Assembly (NCBI RefSeq): GCF_026625705.1
Contig: NZ_CP113059.1
Coordinates: 3,100,001 to 3,164,000, forward strand
Direction: 5' to 3'
Source: Pedobacter sp. SL55
GTDB lineage: Bacteria > Bacteroidota > Bacteroidia > Sphingobacteriales > Sphingobacteriaceae
Length of the DNA: 64,000 nt
In this document: one piece after another, positions 1 to 9,400 of the stretch
Layout: each line of letters opens with the position of its first letter
Numbering within the stretch: position 1 is the stretch's first letter
Notes under the pieces: model-generated
Told to the model about the DNA's origin: nothing
The model's database searches: none
What the model saw: the letters and a program-made list of their open reading frames with translations, nothing else
Program-made: the position numbers and the translations under genes

Positions 1-1802
1 AAGATACCACCAAGCTCAATGAAATTGTAATTTCAGAAAATAGATTGCAAACGCCTTTTAATAAGTTGGCAAGAAATATCCAACTAATTACCAAAGAAGA
101 TATCGCTAAGATGCCTGTTAAATCTATCAACGAGGTGTTAAGTTTTATTGCAGGGGCCGATGTTCGGCAGCGTGGCCCTTTTGGCACCCAGGCAGATATC
201 AGCATAGATGGAGGAACTTTTGAGCAAACCCTCATTTTGCTGAACGGTGTAAAGATTTCTGATGTGCAAACGGCTCATCATTCCATGAATATTCCCGTGC
301 CATTAGCCGCTGTAGAGAGAATTGAGGTACTAAAAGGACCTGCTGCTAGAATTTATGGCATTAACGCCCTAACTGGAGCAATTAATATCGTTACCAAAAC
401 CAGCAATCAAAATACATTAGACATAAATGTGCAAGCGGGTTCTTCTTTCGAAAATAAGACTTTAGGCGATGGTAAAGGTATTTATGGCGGCTCATCGGCA
501 CAATTGTCCGTTAACATGGCTGGCAAAAAAAGTCAGCATTTGGTGGGTTTTGGCCTAACCGACTACAATGGGCAGCGTTACAACAGTAGCACTTACGATC
601 ATAAGTTTTTTTATCAAGGTAATATTGATTTTGATGCAAAGAACAAATTGAATTTAATGGGCGGCTACATAGATAATGCTTTTGGTGCAAGTGGCTTTTA
701 CGCGGCTCCCGGAGATAAAGAAGCATTTGAAATTGTAGAAACTGCTTTATTTGTAGTAGGCTCATCACATCATTTGAGCAATAATTTCAGTTTGCGGCCA
801 AGAGTAAGTGCCCGCTACAATTGGGACGATTATCGCTATTTCCGTAACGATTTAACCAGGGCTAGATCGCTTCATCAAACCAAAGTTTGGTCGGCCGAAG
901 TGAACAGTACTTTGCATACGGGCATTGGAGATTTTGGTTTTGGTTTAGAAAGCCGTTCTGAGGCTATCGAAAGCACTAATATTGGCGATAGGGAAAGATA
1001 CAACCACGGCGTATATGCCGAGTACAAAACAGAAGCGCTAAACAATTTACTGTTAAACATTGGTACTTATGTTAATTACAATACGCAGTATGGTTGGCAG
1101 GCATTTCCTGGCTTAGATGCTGCTTATTTATTCGCCCCAAAATGGAAATTGGCTTTCAATGTTGGCTCTAGTCAGCGTATTCCGTCTTTTACCGATTTGT
1201 ATTTGAACCAACGTCCGGGCAATATTGGCAACCCAAATCTAACTTCCGAAAATGCTTGGCAATATGAGCTATCATTACAATACAAATTAGATAATTTTCA
1301 AATACAGGGTGGATATTTTTACCGCAACATATCAGATTTTATTGATTGGGTAAGAAATTCGGCTGCGGTGCCTTATCAACCTCAAAACTTTGGGAACAAC
1401 AAAATACAAGGCTTTAATGTAAGTATAGGCCAATCGCTAAGTTTAAGTAATAAAAGTTCGTTAAACTACCAGTTAAGCTATAATTATTTGCATGTTGGCC
1501 AAATAAGTTACACGAATAATGTAACCTCTAAATATGTGTTAGAAAACTTGAAACATCAAGCTTTAGGTAGATTGATTTACAAATACACCAATTGGCAACT
1601 TACTTTGGGCACAAGGTGGATAGAACGAGAATTGAAAAACCCTTATTTAATTACAGATATACGTTTGCTTTACGGAAAACAACAATGGAATTTATATGCC
1701 GATGTAACCAATTTGTTTAATAAAGAATACATAGAAGTTGCTGCGGTACCCTTGCCAAAAAGATGGTTTTCGGTAGGTGCCAATTACAAGTTTGTATTGT
1801 AA
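1..1802 (+). CDS. TonB-dependent outer-membrane receptor, 5' end cut by window edge
   Basis: The reading frame is open from the first bases of the window (codons from position 3 give DTTKLNEIVIS...), so the gene starts upstream; the TTG at 45 is not a real start. The visible part holds the plug domain (LNEIVIS lead-in, IDGGTFEQTLILLNG, VERIEVLKGPAARIYG, ALTGAINIVTK) followed by a long beta-barrel ending in an aromatic strand (WFSVGANYKFVL), typical of receptors that take up siderophores, cobalamin or other ligands with TonB energy. The plug resembles BtuB/FepA-type receptors rather than SusC. The ligand cannot be told from sequence, and no uptake genes follow it. Confidence 0.9.
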   Translation, partial: DTTKLNEIVISENRLQTPFNKLARNIQLITKEDIAKMPVKSINEVLSFIAGADVRQRGPFGTQADISIDGGTFEQTLILLNGVKISDVQTAHHSMNIPVPLAAVERIEVLKGPAARIYGINALTGAINIVTKTSNQNTLDINVQAGSSFENKTLGDGKGIYGGSSAQLSVNMAGKKSQHLVGFGLTDYNGQRYNSSTYDHKFFYQGNIDFDAKNKLNLMGGYIDNAFGASGFYAAPGDKEAFEIVETALFVVGSSHHLSNNFSLRPRVSARYNWDDYRYFRNDLTRARSLHQTKVWSAEVNSTLHTGIGDFGFGLESRSEAIESTNIGDRERYNHGVYAEYKTEALNNLLLNIGTYVNYNTQYGWQAFPGLDAAYLFAPKWKLAFNVGSSQRIPSFTDLYLNQRPGNIGNPNLTSENAWQYELSLQYKLDNFQIQGGYFYRNISDFIDWVRNSAAVPYQPQNFGNNKIQGFNVSIGQSLSLSNKSSLNYQLSYNYLHVGQISYTNNVTSKYVLENLKHQALGRLIYKYTNWQLTLGTRWIERELKNPYLITDIRLLYGKQQWNLYADVTNLFNKEYIEVAAVPLPKRWFSVGANYKFVL

Positions 1803-1974
1803 ACACTTTATTTCATTGCCAAATATGAAGCAATAATTCTTGTAAAATTGTTTTGAAGTTAGCTGCTTTCGTTTAAGCTTTGGTAGCAAATGTTTTGTTA
1901 AGTAAGAAATTAATTGATAGTGATGTTAGAAAAAATGGAAGTTCATCAAAGCTTTGCCATTTACTCACTATCAA

Positions 1975-2172
1975 TTATTTTGATCTCATTGCCTTAATCA
2001 TTTTATAAGTTCGTTTGTCGGCTCTAGCATTTTGTAACGAAATAACGGCCCAAACGGCCGCTGGTATCCATCCAATTAAAGTAATTTGTAATATCAGGCA
2101 AATAATTCCCGTAAGTATTTTGCCGCGAAGTAGAAACGAAATAAAAGGAAAAAAAATGGCGATTAAGGTCAT
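1975..2172 (-). CDS. YqaE/Pmp3-like small membrane protein
   Basis: The 65-residue protein has two hydrophobic segments (about residues 1-15 and 20-45) separated by a short RGK turn, with the LIGWIPAAVWAV stretch characteristic of the UPF0057 (YqaE/Pmp3) family, and a basic C-terminal tail. Family members are inner-membrane proteolipids linked to stress and membrane potential; the exact role is not known in bacteria. It stands alone, about 95 bases beyond the end of the TetR gene on the same strand. The family call rests on the second membrane segment and is moderately secure. Confidence 0.65.
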   Translation of the reverse strand: MTLIAIFFPFISFLLRGKILTGIICLILQITLIGWIPAAVWAVISLQNARADKRTYKMIKAMRSK

Positions 2173-2253
2173 GCGATAAAAATTATATACTTGAAGATAA
2201 CAGTTTTTATTTAATTCTCTTCATCAACTGTAAAGTGCTCTTTAAGCACAATT

Positions 2254-2278
2254 AAAACCTGTAAGCTTTATAGGTTTT
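2254..2278 (-). terminator. probable terminator of the TetR gene
   Basis: On the minus strand AAAACCT and AGGTTTT form a hairpin spanning the stop codon of the TetR gene, followed by a short T-rich run. The stem is short and AT-rich, so strength is uncertain. Confidence 0.4.
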
Positions 2279-2897
2279 GGTAAGTTTGGTCAACTAGAAA
2301 AGATATTGCAGTCTTAATTTTTTCTCTACCATGGTCGCTTTTAAGATCTAATCCGCAGAAAATATTGCCGTTATAAGTTGTACTTAAATTAAGATAGTAA
2401 ATTCCAGCAACCAAAATTGCGGCTATAGCCCTGTAGTCTTCAGCTTTATCCTTAAAATAAGGGTCTGTAATATTTTGAAGAATAAGCTCGCCGTTTGCCT
2501 CTTGGTCTTCGGCTAGTTTTTTTAACGAATTGCGTTGCTGAGATAAGCGCCACAAAAGCACTTTCTGAAATTCTTTGTTTGTATAAACATAATCGAACTG
2601 TTCTAAAAACATATCCGTTAAAAAATCTTTACCACCGTCTGTAATTGTTTGTGGTACTTTTTCGCCTTTTACATTGCTCCAAAAATCTTGAGAGCTAATA
2701 TACTGATCCAATAATTGGTCTGTTCCGCCAAAATACTTGTAAATTAATTTTTTATCTAATCCCGCAGTTGCGGCAATATCATTTACTTTTAGTGCCGCAT
2801 AGCCTTTGGTTTTTAAAATTTTTCCTACTGCATCTAAAAACCTTTGCTTACTTTTTTCTTTGCTTCTTGCTGTGCTGGCAGCTGTATTTTTTTCCAT
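2268..2897 (-). CDS. TetR/AcrR-family transcriptional regulator
   Basis: The 209-residue protein has an N-terminal helix-turn-helix of TetR type (about residues 16-62: RFLDAVGKILKTKGYAALKVNDIAATAGLDKKLIYKYFGG), in which AGLDKKLIYKYF is the recognition helix region, followed by a helical ligand-binding domain with no recognisable ligand signature. Such proteins are usually dimeric repressors. A perfect 14-bp inverted repeat at 2945-2958, about 50 bases upstream of the start, is a candidate operator for self-control. No obvious efflux or metabolic target gene is adjacent, so the regulon is unknown. Confidence 0.9.
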   Translation of the reverse strand: MEKNTAASTARSKEKSKQRFLDAVGKILKTKGYAALKVNDIAATAGLDKKLIYKYFGGTDQLLDQYISSQDFWSNVKGEKVPQTITDGGKDFLTDMFLEQFDYVYTNKEFQKVLLWRLSQQRNSLKKLAEDQEANGELILQNITDPYFKDKAEDYRAIAAILVAGIYYLNLSTTYNGNIFCGLDLKSDHGREKIKTAISFLVDQTYQNL

Positions 2898-2944
2898 AAG
2901 GTGTAAAATGCTACTTCAATAGCATAAAAATATTTTTAATAATA

Positions 2945-2958
2945 TCACTATTTAGTGA
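2945..2958. promoter_or_regulatory. candidate TetR operator (perfect inverted repeat)
   Basis: TCACTA-TT-TAGTGA is a perfect palindrome upstream of the TetR gene. A plus-strand TATATTTG (2966-2973), matching the Bacteroidota -7 box TAnnTTTG, lies just beyond, so the site could also control transcription toward 3 kb. Binding by the neighbouring regulator is inference. Confidence 0.4.
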
Positions 2959-2973
2959 CTTTGTGTATATTTG

Positions 2974-3419
2974 TTCAAACTCATTTTAAAACAACAGTTT
3001 ACAAAGTAAAGAATTATATATTTTAAACGGCAATAAATACTCCCTACACTACCTTTTGAAGTAATAAAAATGGTTTAAACCTTAAAGATATTTGTACGTT
3101 AACGTTAATCTCGTGCCCGCTGCCTCATTTAGCGGGCTTTTTTTTGGATTACCTTATGTAGATATTTCATTTGGGCGTTCCCCAAGGGGCGGGCTATACG
3201 CTAAATCTTTTTTGTGTTGCTGTAGTAAACAAATGAATGTTTTTACAACAAAAAAGGATATCGATACTATCCCTAACGCGAACGCGCTGCCTTGTAACAA
3301 CGCAACGAGCTAAAATACAAGAGCGTAGAGAGCAGAAAGCGGAGAGCGTAAGCACTGGAGAATTGCCGAGAGTAAAAGTGTTTTTTTGAAATTGATAGGC
3401 TTTTGTTTAAATAGCGGTC
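2974..3419. other. gene-free region with hairpin and repeat-like sequence
   Basis: No convincing gene is seen. The stretch holds a LacI-operator-like palindrome ACGTTAACGT (3096-3105), a GCCCGC/GCGGGC hairpin followed by eight T residues (3115-3145), and a GC-rich block around 3175-3205 (GGGCGTTCCCC, GGGGCGGGCTATACGC). The tail of that block is shared in reverse complement (CGAATAGCCCG-like) with a block near 56210, which suggests a dispersed intergenic repeat. A 73-codon open frame at 3092-3313 runs through these repeats and is not regarded as coding. Confidence 0.5.
3115..3145 (+). terminator. Rho-independent terminator-like hairpin
   Basis: GCCCGC (3115-3120) pairs with GCGGGC (3132-3137) across an 11-base loop and is followed by a run of T. 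It would stop plus-strand transcripts, but no plus-strand gene ends just upstream, so it may belong to a dispersed repeat. Confidence 0.45.
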
Positions 3420-4903
3420 TTAGGTGCAAATCCAAACCGATACTGAACCCGCTTGGCAGGTAAATTCTGCCCATCCATCTTGCCCTACCGTAATTTCTTC
3501 AGATGCGTGGCCTAATGCGTCTACCATTTTTCTCCCAGCGTACTGCTGGCCCATTTCCATGCGTTTATAACCCTCGTCGCCATTAGAAAGTACTACCGCT
3601 AGTCCGGCATTTTCTTTTTCTTCGCCACCATCTCTAGTCCATCCAATGCAATTGGCGTGATCAAGATAATCGCGTTGCAAACCGTAAGCCTTTTGTTTTC
3701 TAAGCTGTAACAAAGTTTCTAGTTGTGGCAAATGTCCAATAGTAACTTGGTGGTCTTGCCCATCAGTGCCTTTATCCGTGTAAGTAGATCCGTATAGATC
3801 GGTGTAAAACACGCAAGGATATCCGGCTTCTCTAAGTAAAATTAAGGCGTAGGCATGTGCTCTAAACCAAGGTTCTACAATTTGTTCTAAAGATTGCAGC
3901 GGCTGGGTGTCGTGGTTTTCTACAAAAGTCACAGCTAGCTCTGGTCTTGTAGCTACAAGTGTACCATCAAAAATTTGCATTAAATTATAATCATTTCCTA
4001 TTTTAGAAGCCTGAGAGAAATTGGCTTGCAGACAGGTGTCAAACAACGACATTCTCGCTTCGGTAAGGTCTGCATAGGTTAACAAAGATTGCAGGTCGTT
4101 AGGCGCCCAATATTCGCCCACGGTAAATAGTTCTTTCTGTAGGGTTCCTCTTAAATGATCTAACCACTCGTTGTAAAAGTTGGCCGGTATGTGCTTAATG
4201 GCATCTAGTCTACACCCGTCAAAACCTAAGGTTTGATGCAGCCATATTCCCCAAGCTTTAAGCTCTTCTCTAACTGCTGGGTTTCTAAAATCGATATCAG
4301 AAAGCATCAAATAATCGTAATTGCCGTTTTCTTGATCTAAAACTTCTTCCCAACCTTCGCCATATTGGTTTTGTATGCTATATAGCGCTGTTTCTCCAGT
4401 TTTATGATCGTAATCTACACCACTAAAACATTGAAAATCCCACTGAAATTTGGATACTTACCGTTTCTACCTGGGTAGGTAAAACGAGTAAAAGTATCAA
4501 TTTCAAAAGGCTCTGATATAAATTCGTTTCTGTTTTGAGGGTTAACTTTTCTTACTGTAACTGCTTCGGTTTGGTCGCCGCCCCCTAAATGATTAAGTAC
4601 AATATCTACATAAACTTGCAGACCTGCTTCTTGTGCATTTTTAATGGCGGTAATAAGCTCATCTTTTGTGCCATATTTAGTTCTTATGCTTCCTTTTTGG
4701 TCAAATTCGCCAAGGTCGTAAAGATCATAAGAATCGTAACCTATAGAGTTTTTACCAGCCATTCCTTTGTGCATGGGAGGCAACCACAAGCTATCAAATC
4801 CTTTGGCCTTCAAATCCTTTGCGTCAGCAGCTAATTTATTCCACAAACTGCCATCGGCAGGGTAGTACCATTCAAAGTACTGTAGCATGGTAAAGTTTTC
4901 CAT
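3420..4903 (-). pseudogene. cytoplasmic alpha-amylase (GH13), single-base frameshift
   Basis: Two minus-strand frames together encode one complete GH13 alpha-amylase of the cytoplasmic AmyA/AmyS type. The N-terminal half (ATG at 4903, MENFTMLQYFEWYYPADG) includes VYVDIVLNHLGGGD. The rest holds the nucleophile region DGCRLDAIKH, the acid/base region FTVGEYW and FVENHDTQP, so all catalytic regions survive. The frames switch near 4443-4447, where NFKWDFQCFSGVDYDHKTG is expected and one A is missing before the TGG codon. Repairing this base gives about 494 residues, the normal family length. There is no signal peptide, so it would act on internal maltodextrins or glycogen. The TTG at 4969 is a poorer start. 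Either a sequencing error or a fresh inactivation is possible. Confidence 0.85.
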
Positions 4904-5055
4904 TAGGGTTGTTTTAAACGGATAAGTTTGGTGTTTTTTATTTGTACCACCAATTGCCGGAAATAACAATAAATGTGGCGCAAATGTTTTTAATTAAAAT
5001 AATGTAATTAATGTAAAACAAAGATGGCCTACAACTGTTCTTTGTTTCGGAACAG

Positions 5056-5091
5056 GCGGACTGACGGAAGATGGGAAACCGGAAAGTCCGC
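5056..5091. repeat. intergenic stem-loop, likely dispersed repeat
   Basis: GCGGACT (5056-5062) and AGTCCGC (5085-5091) form a perfect 7-bp stem around a purine-rich GGAAGATGGGAAACCGGAA loop. The composition differs sharply from the AT-rich surroundings. It resembles short repeats common in intergenic DNA of this phylum, from memory only. Confidence 0.4.
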
Positions 5092-5124
5092 TGATGTTTC
5101 CACTCAATCACTTAATTTTTTATT

Positions 5125-5310
5125 ATGCCTAATAACTCTACAGATACAAATGTGTCTAAATTACAGCAAGATGCCCCAGTAAGTGCATTGCCTCAACTTT
5201 CTAACTCATCAGTGCAATCTGTTACTGTTTCAACAAATGGTAAATCATCAACAGAATTGCCAAAACCATTTTTCTTATACCCTAAAGATGGACTTTATGG
5301 TTTGTTATAA
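5125..5310 (+). CDS. hypothetical 61-residue peptide
   Basis: An ATG-started frame encodes a Ser/Thr/Gln-rich, membrane-free peptide ending in PKPFFLYPKDGLYGLL. It lies alone between the amylase gene and a long inverted repeat. The polar leader-like first half with an aromatic/proline-rich tail is reminiscent of small secreted or modified-peptide precursors, but no modifying enzyme or exporter is nearby. Codon use is compatible with a real gene. No family is recognised. Confidence 0.4.
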   Translation: MPNNSTDTNVSKLQQDAPVSALPQLSNSSVQSVTVSTNGKSSTELPKPFFLYPKDGLYGLL

Positions 5311-5321
5311 AAATAAGCGTG

Positions 5322-5366
5322 GTGTGTGATGATTTAGCTATTCATTAATAGCTAATTTGACACACA
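5322..5366. repeat. long AT-rich inverted repeat downstream of the 61-codon gene
   Basis: TAGCTATT (5335-5342) and AATAGCTA (5347-5354) form a perfect 8-bp stem with a 4-base loop. GTGTGT and ACACAC at the outer ends extend the pairing through a few mismatches. There is no clear T run, so it could be a weak terminator or a regulatory palindrome. Confidence 0.45.
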
Positions 5367-5433
5367 TCTATTTGACTTCAAATTATTTGTAATTAGGTAG
5401 TTTAGGCCAATTTATCAAAATTGATAGATTGGT

Positions 5434-5802
5434 CTATTTTTTTGTAGCCCTATAATTTCGTTTTTCAAAATACCTGGCAATTCCAATTTCTACAAAATAT
5501 CTTCTTAAAACATTTGGTTTCCAAAGCAGCATCAAGAAAAGTAATGTTAGGCAAAAGGTAGCTGCCATAAACCCTTTAACATGGCTGCCAAAAAATAATG
5601 ATAGCGAAAAAGATAGTGTAATGATAACAAGGAATATGACTACCAAAAAAGCAAAAATAATGCTGGTTTTGGTAAGTAAATTCGCTAATAAATACCATAC
5701 AATACCTAATGTTTTATGTTTTTGTATTTTTAGTTTTGCTGTAGCATTGTTTTTTAGCGTATCAAAACGGGCGGCTATTAGAAGAGGTAATTTTTTCTGC
5801 AT
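5434..5802 (-). CDS. small hypothetical membrane protein
   Basis: The 122-residue protein has a basic N-terminus (MQKKLPLLIAARFDTLKNNATAKLKIQKHK), two strong hydrophobic segments (about residues 37-72 and 76-95) and a basic aromatic C-tail (RYFVEIGIARYFEKRNYRATKK). This resembles small two-helix inner-membrane proteins of the holin-like/YqjE type, but no signature allows a firm assignment. It is monocistronic. Confidence 0.5.
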   Translation of the reverse strand: MQKKLPLLIAARFDTLKNNATAKLKIQKHKTLGIVWYLLANLLTKTSIIFAFLVVIFLVIITLSFSLSLFFGSHVKGFMAATFCLTLLFLMLLWKPNVLRRYFVEIGIARYFEKRNYRATKK

Positions 5803-5890
5803 ACTTTAATGTTGTATTAAATTAACCCTGTCACTACAGAAAATGTTTGCCGAAAGTTTAGATTGGTTTAAAAAGATATTAAAGCTATAG

Positions 5891-6370
5891 ATGAAAATAT
5901 GTAGTATTTATGCAAGCTTAATGTTACATTCTATTAAATTAATTGATTTTTTAGTTGATTTAGTTAATTTTGGAGTGTTGAAAAAAGCACTACACATATT
6001 ACTTTTAAGTTTTTACTTGCTTTCGTGTACCGAATTACACGAACTCACAAAGCTTCCTGTGCTTTTTCAGCATTATTTTGAACATAAAAGTCTAGATAAA
6101 GACATCACCTTCTTGGCTTACCTAGAGCATCATTACAACGATGTACCTCATACGGATAACGACAAGGAGAGGGATGATCAGTTACCTTTTAAAACACATG
6201 AGCTTTTTGCTAGCACTGTAATTAGTCCGGCGTTGCCACCTTCTTTTGAGGTTATTCCAAAAAAGGTTTGTCAAATTCTACAGAAACAAAAAATCCTGAT
6301 CAACAACGATCATATCCCGAATTCGGCCTTTGCCGGAAAAATTTGGCAACCGCCAAAAACCGTTTCTTAA
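5891..6370 (+). CDS. hypothetical exported protein preceding the metal-efflux genes
   Basis: The protein has a hydrophobic leader (LKKALHILLLSFYLLSC) followed by LHELTKLPVLFQHYFEHKSLDKDITFLAYLEHHYNDVPHTDNDKERDDQLPFKTH, a His/Asp/Glu-rich pattern. I associate it with small conserved proteins placed just before CusA/CzcA pumps in this phylum. Acidic and histidine residues would suit metal sensing or binding, but the function is unknown. The 28 residues before the GTG at 5975 look unlike a signal peptide, so the true start may be there. It lies about 110 bases upstream of the pump gene and is likely cotranscribed. Confidence 0.65.
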   Translation: MKICSIYASLMLHSIKLIDFLVDLVNFGVLKKALHILLLSFYLLSCTELHELTKLPVLFQHYFEHKSLDKDITFLAYLEHHYNDVPHTDNDKERDDQLPFKTHELFASTVISPALPPSFEVIPKKVCQILQKQKILINNDHIPNSAFAGKIWQPPKTVS

Positions 6371-6481
6371 TTACACATAGTTAAACTATTTGTCTGCTTT
6401 AATTGGTAGTGTTGATTGTTCCGTATTCTTAGGAACGACACGACCTGTAAGAGCTATTTAGAAACGAAATCCATATTTTTC

Positions 6482-9400
6482 ATGCTGAATAAAATAATTG
6501 AGTTTGCCATCAAAAACAAACTCATTGTAGGGCTATTTACCATTGCCCTCATTATATATGGTAGCTTTGAGCTTACCAAATTACCAATTGATGCCGTACC
6601 AGACATTACGAACAATCAGGTACAAATTATTACCACGGCGCCTTCTTACGGTGCTACCGACATTGAACGGTTGGTCACTTTTCCGGTAGAACAGGCCAAT
6701 AGCAACATTGCAGGCATCAAAGAAATTAGAAGCTACAGTCGCTTTGGACTTTCTCTAGTTACCTTGGTTTTTAACGATGATGTTGATGTATATTGGGCTC
6801 GCCAACAAGTTGCAGAGCGCTTGCTGGTGGTACAAGAGCAAATCCCGAAAGGAATAGGAAAACCAGAAATGGGTCCAATTTCTACAGGTTTGGGGGAGAT
6901 TTACCAATACGCCGTAAAACCTAAAAAAGGTTATGAAAAGCGCTACGACATTACCGAACTGCGCACCATACAAGATTGGGTGGTAAGGCGACAGTTGTTG
7001 GGTGTTAAAGGCGTGGCCGAAGTGAGCAGTTTTGGCGGTAAGCTGAAACAATATCAAGTAACCATCGACCCAAATAAATTGGTGGCGAACAAAGTTACCA
7101 TCGCCGAAATTTTTGATGCTTTAGAAAACAACAACCAAAACACTGGCGGTGCTTATATCGAAAAACAGGCTTCGGTGCTTTACATTAGAAGTGAAGGCTT
7201 AATTGGTACCAAAGAAGATATCGAAAATGTGGTGGTACGAACCAGCGAAAACTCAACACCACTATTGATAAGAGATGTGGCCAATGTAGAAATCGGCGCT
7301 GCCACTAGATACGGTGCTTTAACTTTTAACAACGAAGGCGAAGTTTCTGGCGCTATTGTGATGATGCTAAAAGGTGCCAATAGCAATGTGGTGATCGATA
7401 ACATCAAAGCTAAAATTGCGCAGATTGCTGAAACCTTGCCAGAAGGCGTGGAGATTGTGCCTTTCTTAGACCGTACCAGCATGGTAAACAATGCCATTAA
7501 AACGGTAGAAACCAATTTGCTAGAGGGTGCGCTGATTGTGGTTTTCGTGTTGGTAATTTTCTTGGGTAACCTCAGAGCCGGTTTCATTGTGGCATCGGTT
7601 ATTCCGCTTTCTATGTTGTTTGCCATTATCATGATGAACATTTTCGGCGTGAGTGGCAACCTGATGAGCTTAGGTGCCTTAGATTTTGGGCTGATTGTAG
7701 ATGGTGCCGTAATTATTGTAGAAGCGGTAATGCACCAACTCGGGCACAGTAAAAGGTTCGCTGGTATTTCCTTCCTTAAACAAGACCAAATGGATTTGGA
7801 AGTGAAAAGCGCTTCCTCTAAAATGATGAACAGTGCCGTTTTCGGGCAAATCATTATCCTAATTGTTTACTTGCCAATTTTCAGTTTACAGGGTATTGAA
7901 GGCAAAATGTTTAAGCCAATGGCACAAACCGTTGCTTTCGCTTTGCTGGGTGCATTTATTCTTTCGCTTACCTACATCCCAATGATGTCTAGCTTGTTTT
8001 TGAGCAAGAAGATTAAAACGGAGCCTAATATTTCCGACAAAGCGATGGCCAGAGTAGAAAACCGTTACGAGCGCTTGTTGCAAAAAGTATTGGGTTTCCC
8101 AAAAACTGTGCTTGCCATTGTGTTGGGTTTGTTTGTTACTGCCGTGGTAATTTTGGCCAACTTGGGTGGCGAGTTTATCCCATCCATAGAAGAGGGCGAT
8201 TTTGCGGTAGAAACTCGGGTACTTTCGGGCAGTAACCTGAATACTACCATAGAAAACGTACAGAAAGTAGCGGGCATCCTTAAAGAAAGATTTCCGGAGG
8301 TCAAGAATATCGTTACTAAAATTGGAAGTAGTGAAGTGCCAACAGAACCGCTACCAATGGATATGGGCGATATGATCATCAACCTTAAACCTAAAAGCGA
8401 GTGGACTTCTGCTAAAAGTTTTGATGAGCTAGCCGAAAAAATGGGCGAAGCATCGAGCGAAATTCCTGGCGTAACTACTAGTTTCCAATTTCCGGTGCAA
8501 ATGCGCTTTAACGAGTTGATGACTGGCGCCCGCCAAGATGTAGTGTGTAAGATTTTTGGAGAGGATTTTGATACGTTGGCGCTATACGCTAAAAAACTGG
8601 GCAATTTAGTGCGTACGGTAAACGGGGCGACAGAAATGTACGTAGAACAAATTACGGGAACACCACAGATTGTAATTCAATATAATCGGGCAACCATTGC
8701 GCAATATGGACTGAACATTGCCGATATCAATAGAAATGTGAACACCGCTTTTGCCGGCCAAAGTACAGGTTTGGTATTTGAAGGCGAGAAACGTTTTGAC
8801 TTGGTGGTTCGTTTGCAGAACGATAAACGACAAGACATTAAAGATGTACAAAACCTACTCATCCCTACGTCAGATGGTAACCAAATTCCACTTTCGCAAG
8901 TGGCAGATGTGGCTTTGGTAAACAGTCCAAGCCAGATCCAAAGGGAAGATACCAAACGCAGAATTTTAGTAGGTTTTAACGTAAGCGGTAGAGATGTAGA
9001 AAGCATTGTAACCGAATTGCAGGAAAAAGTAAAGGCCGAAATTAAGTTGCCAACGGGTTATACCATCACTTATGGCGGTTCTTTTGAAAACCTAAACGAA
9101 GCAAAATCGAGGTTGATGGTGGCCGTTCCAGTATCCTTAGTTCTTATTTTCTTGTTGTTGTACTTCGCCTTTGGCTCTATTAAGTACGGTTTGCTTATTT
9201 ATACGGCTATTCCTCTATCAGCTATTGGCGGTATTTTCTTATTGGCGCTTCGCGGATTGCCTTTCAGTATAAGTGCCGGTGTAGGTTTTATTGCCCTATT
9301 TGGTATTGCCGTGCTCAACGGAATTGTATTGGTAGCCGAGTTTAATAACATTAAAAAAACAGGAGAACAGGACATGAAAAAAGTGGTGTTGAAAGGTACA

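Noticed and set aside
3092..3313. 73-codon plus-strand open frame
   Set aside because: It runs through a terminator-like hairpin and a GC-rich repeat, has skewed amino acids (Cys- and Phe-rich) and no family resemblance.
7180..8604. Long minus-strand open frames inside the RND pump gene
   Set aside because: They are antisense to a well-supported transporter and have serine/isoleucine-rich composition typical of reverse-complement reading.
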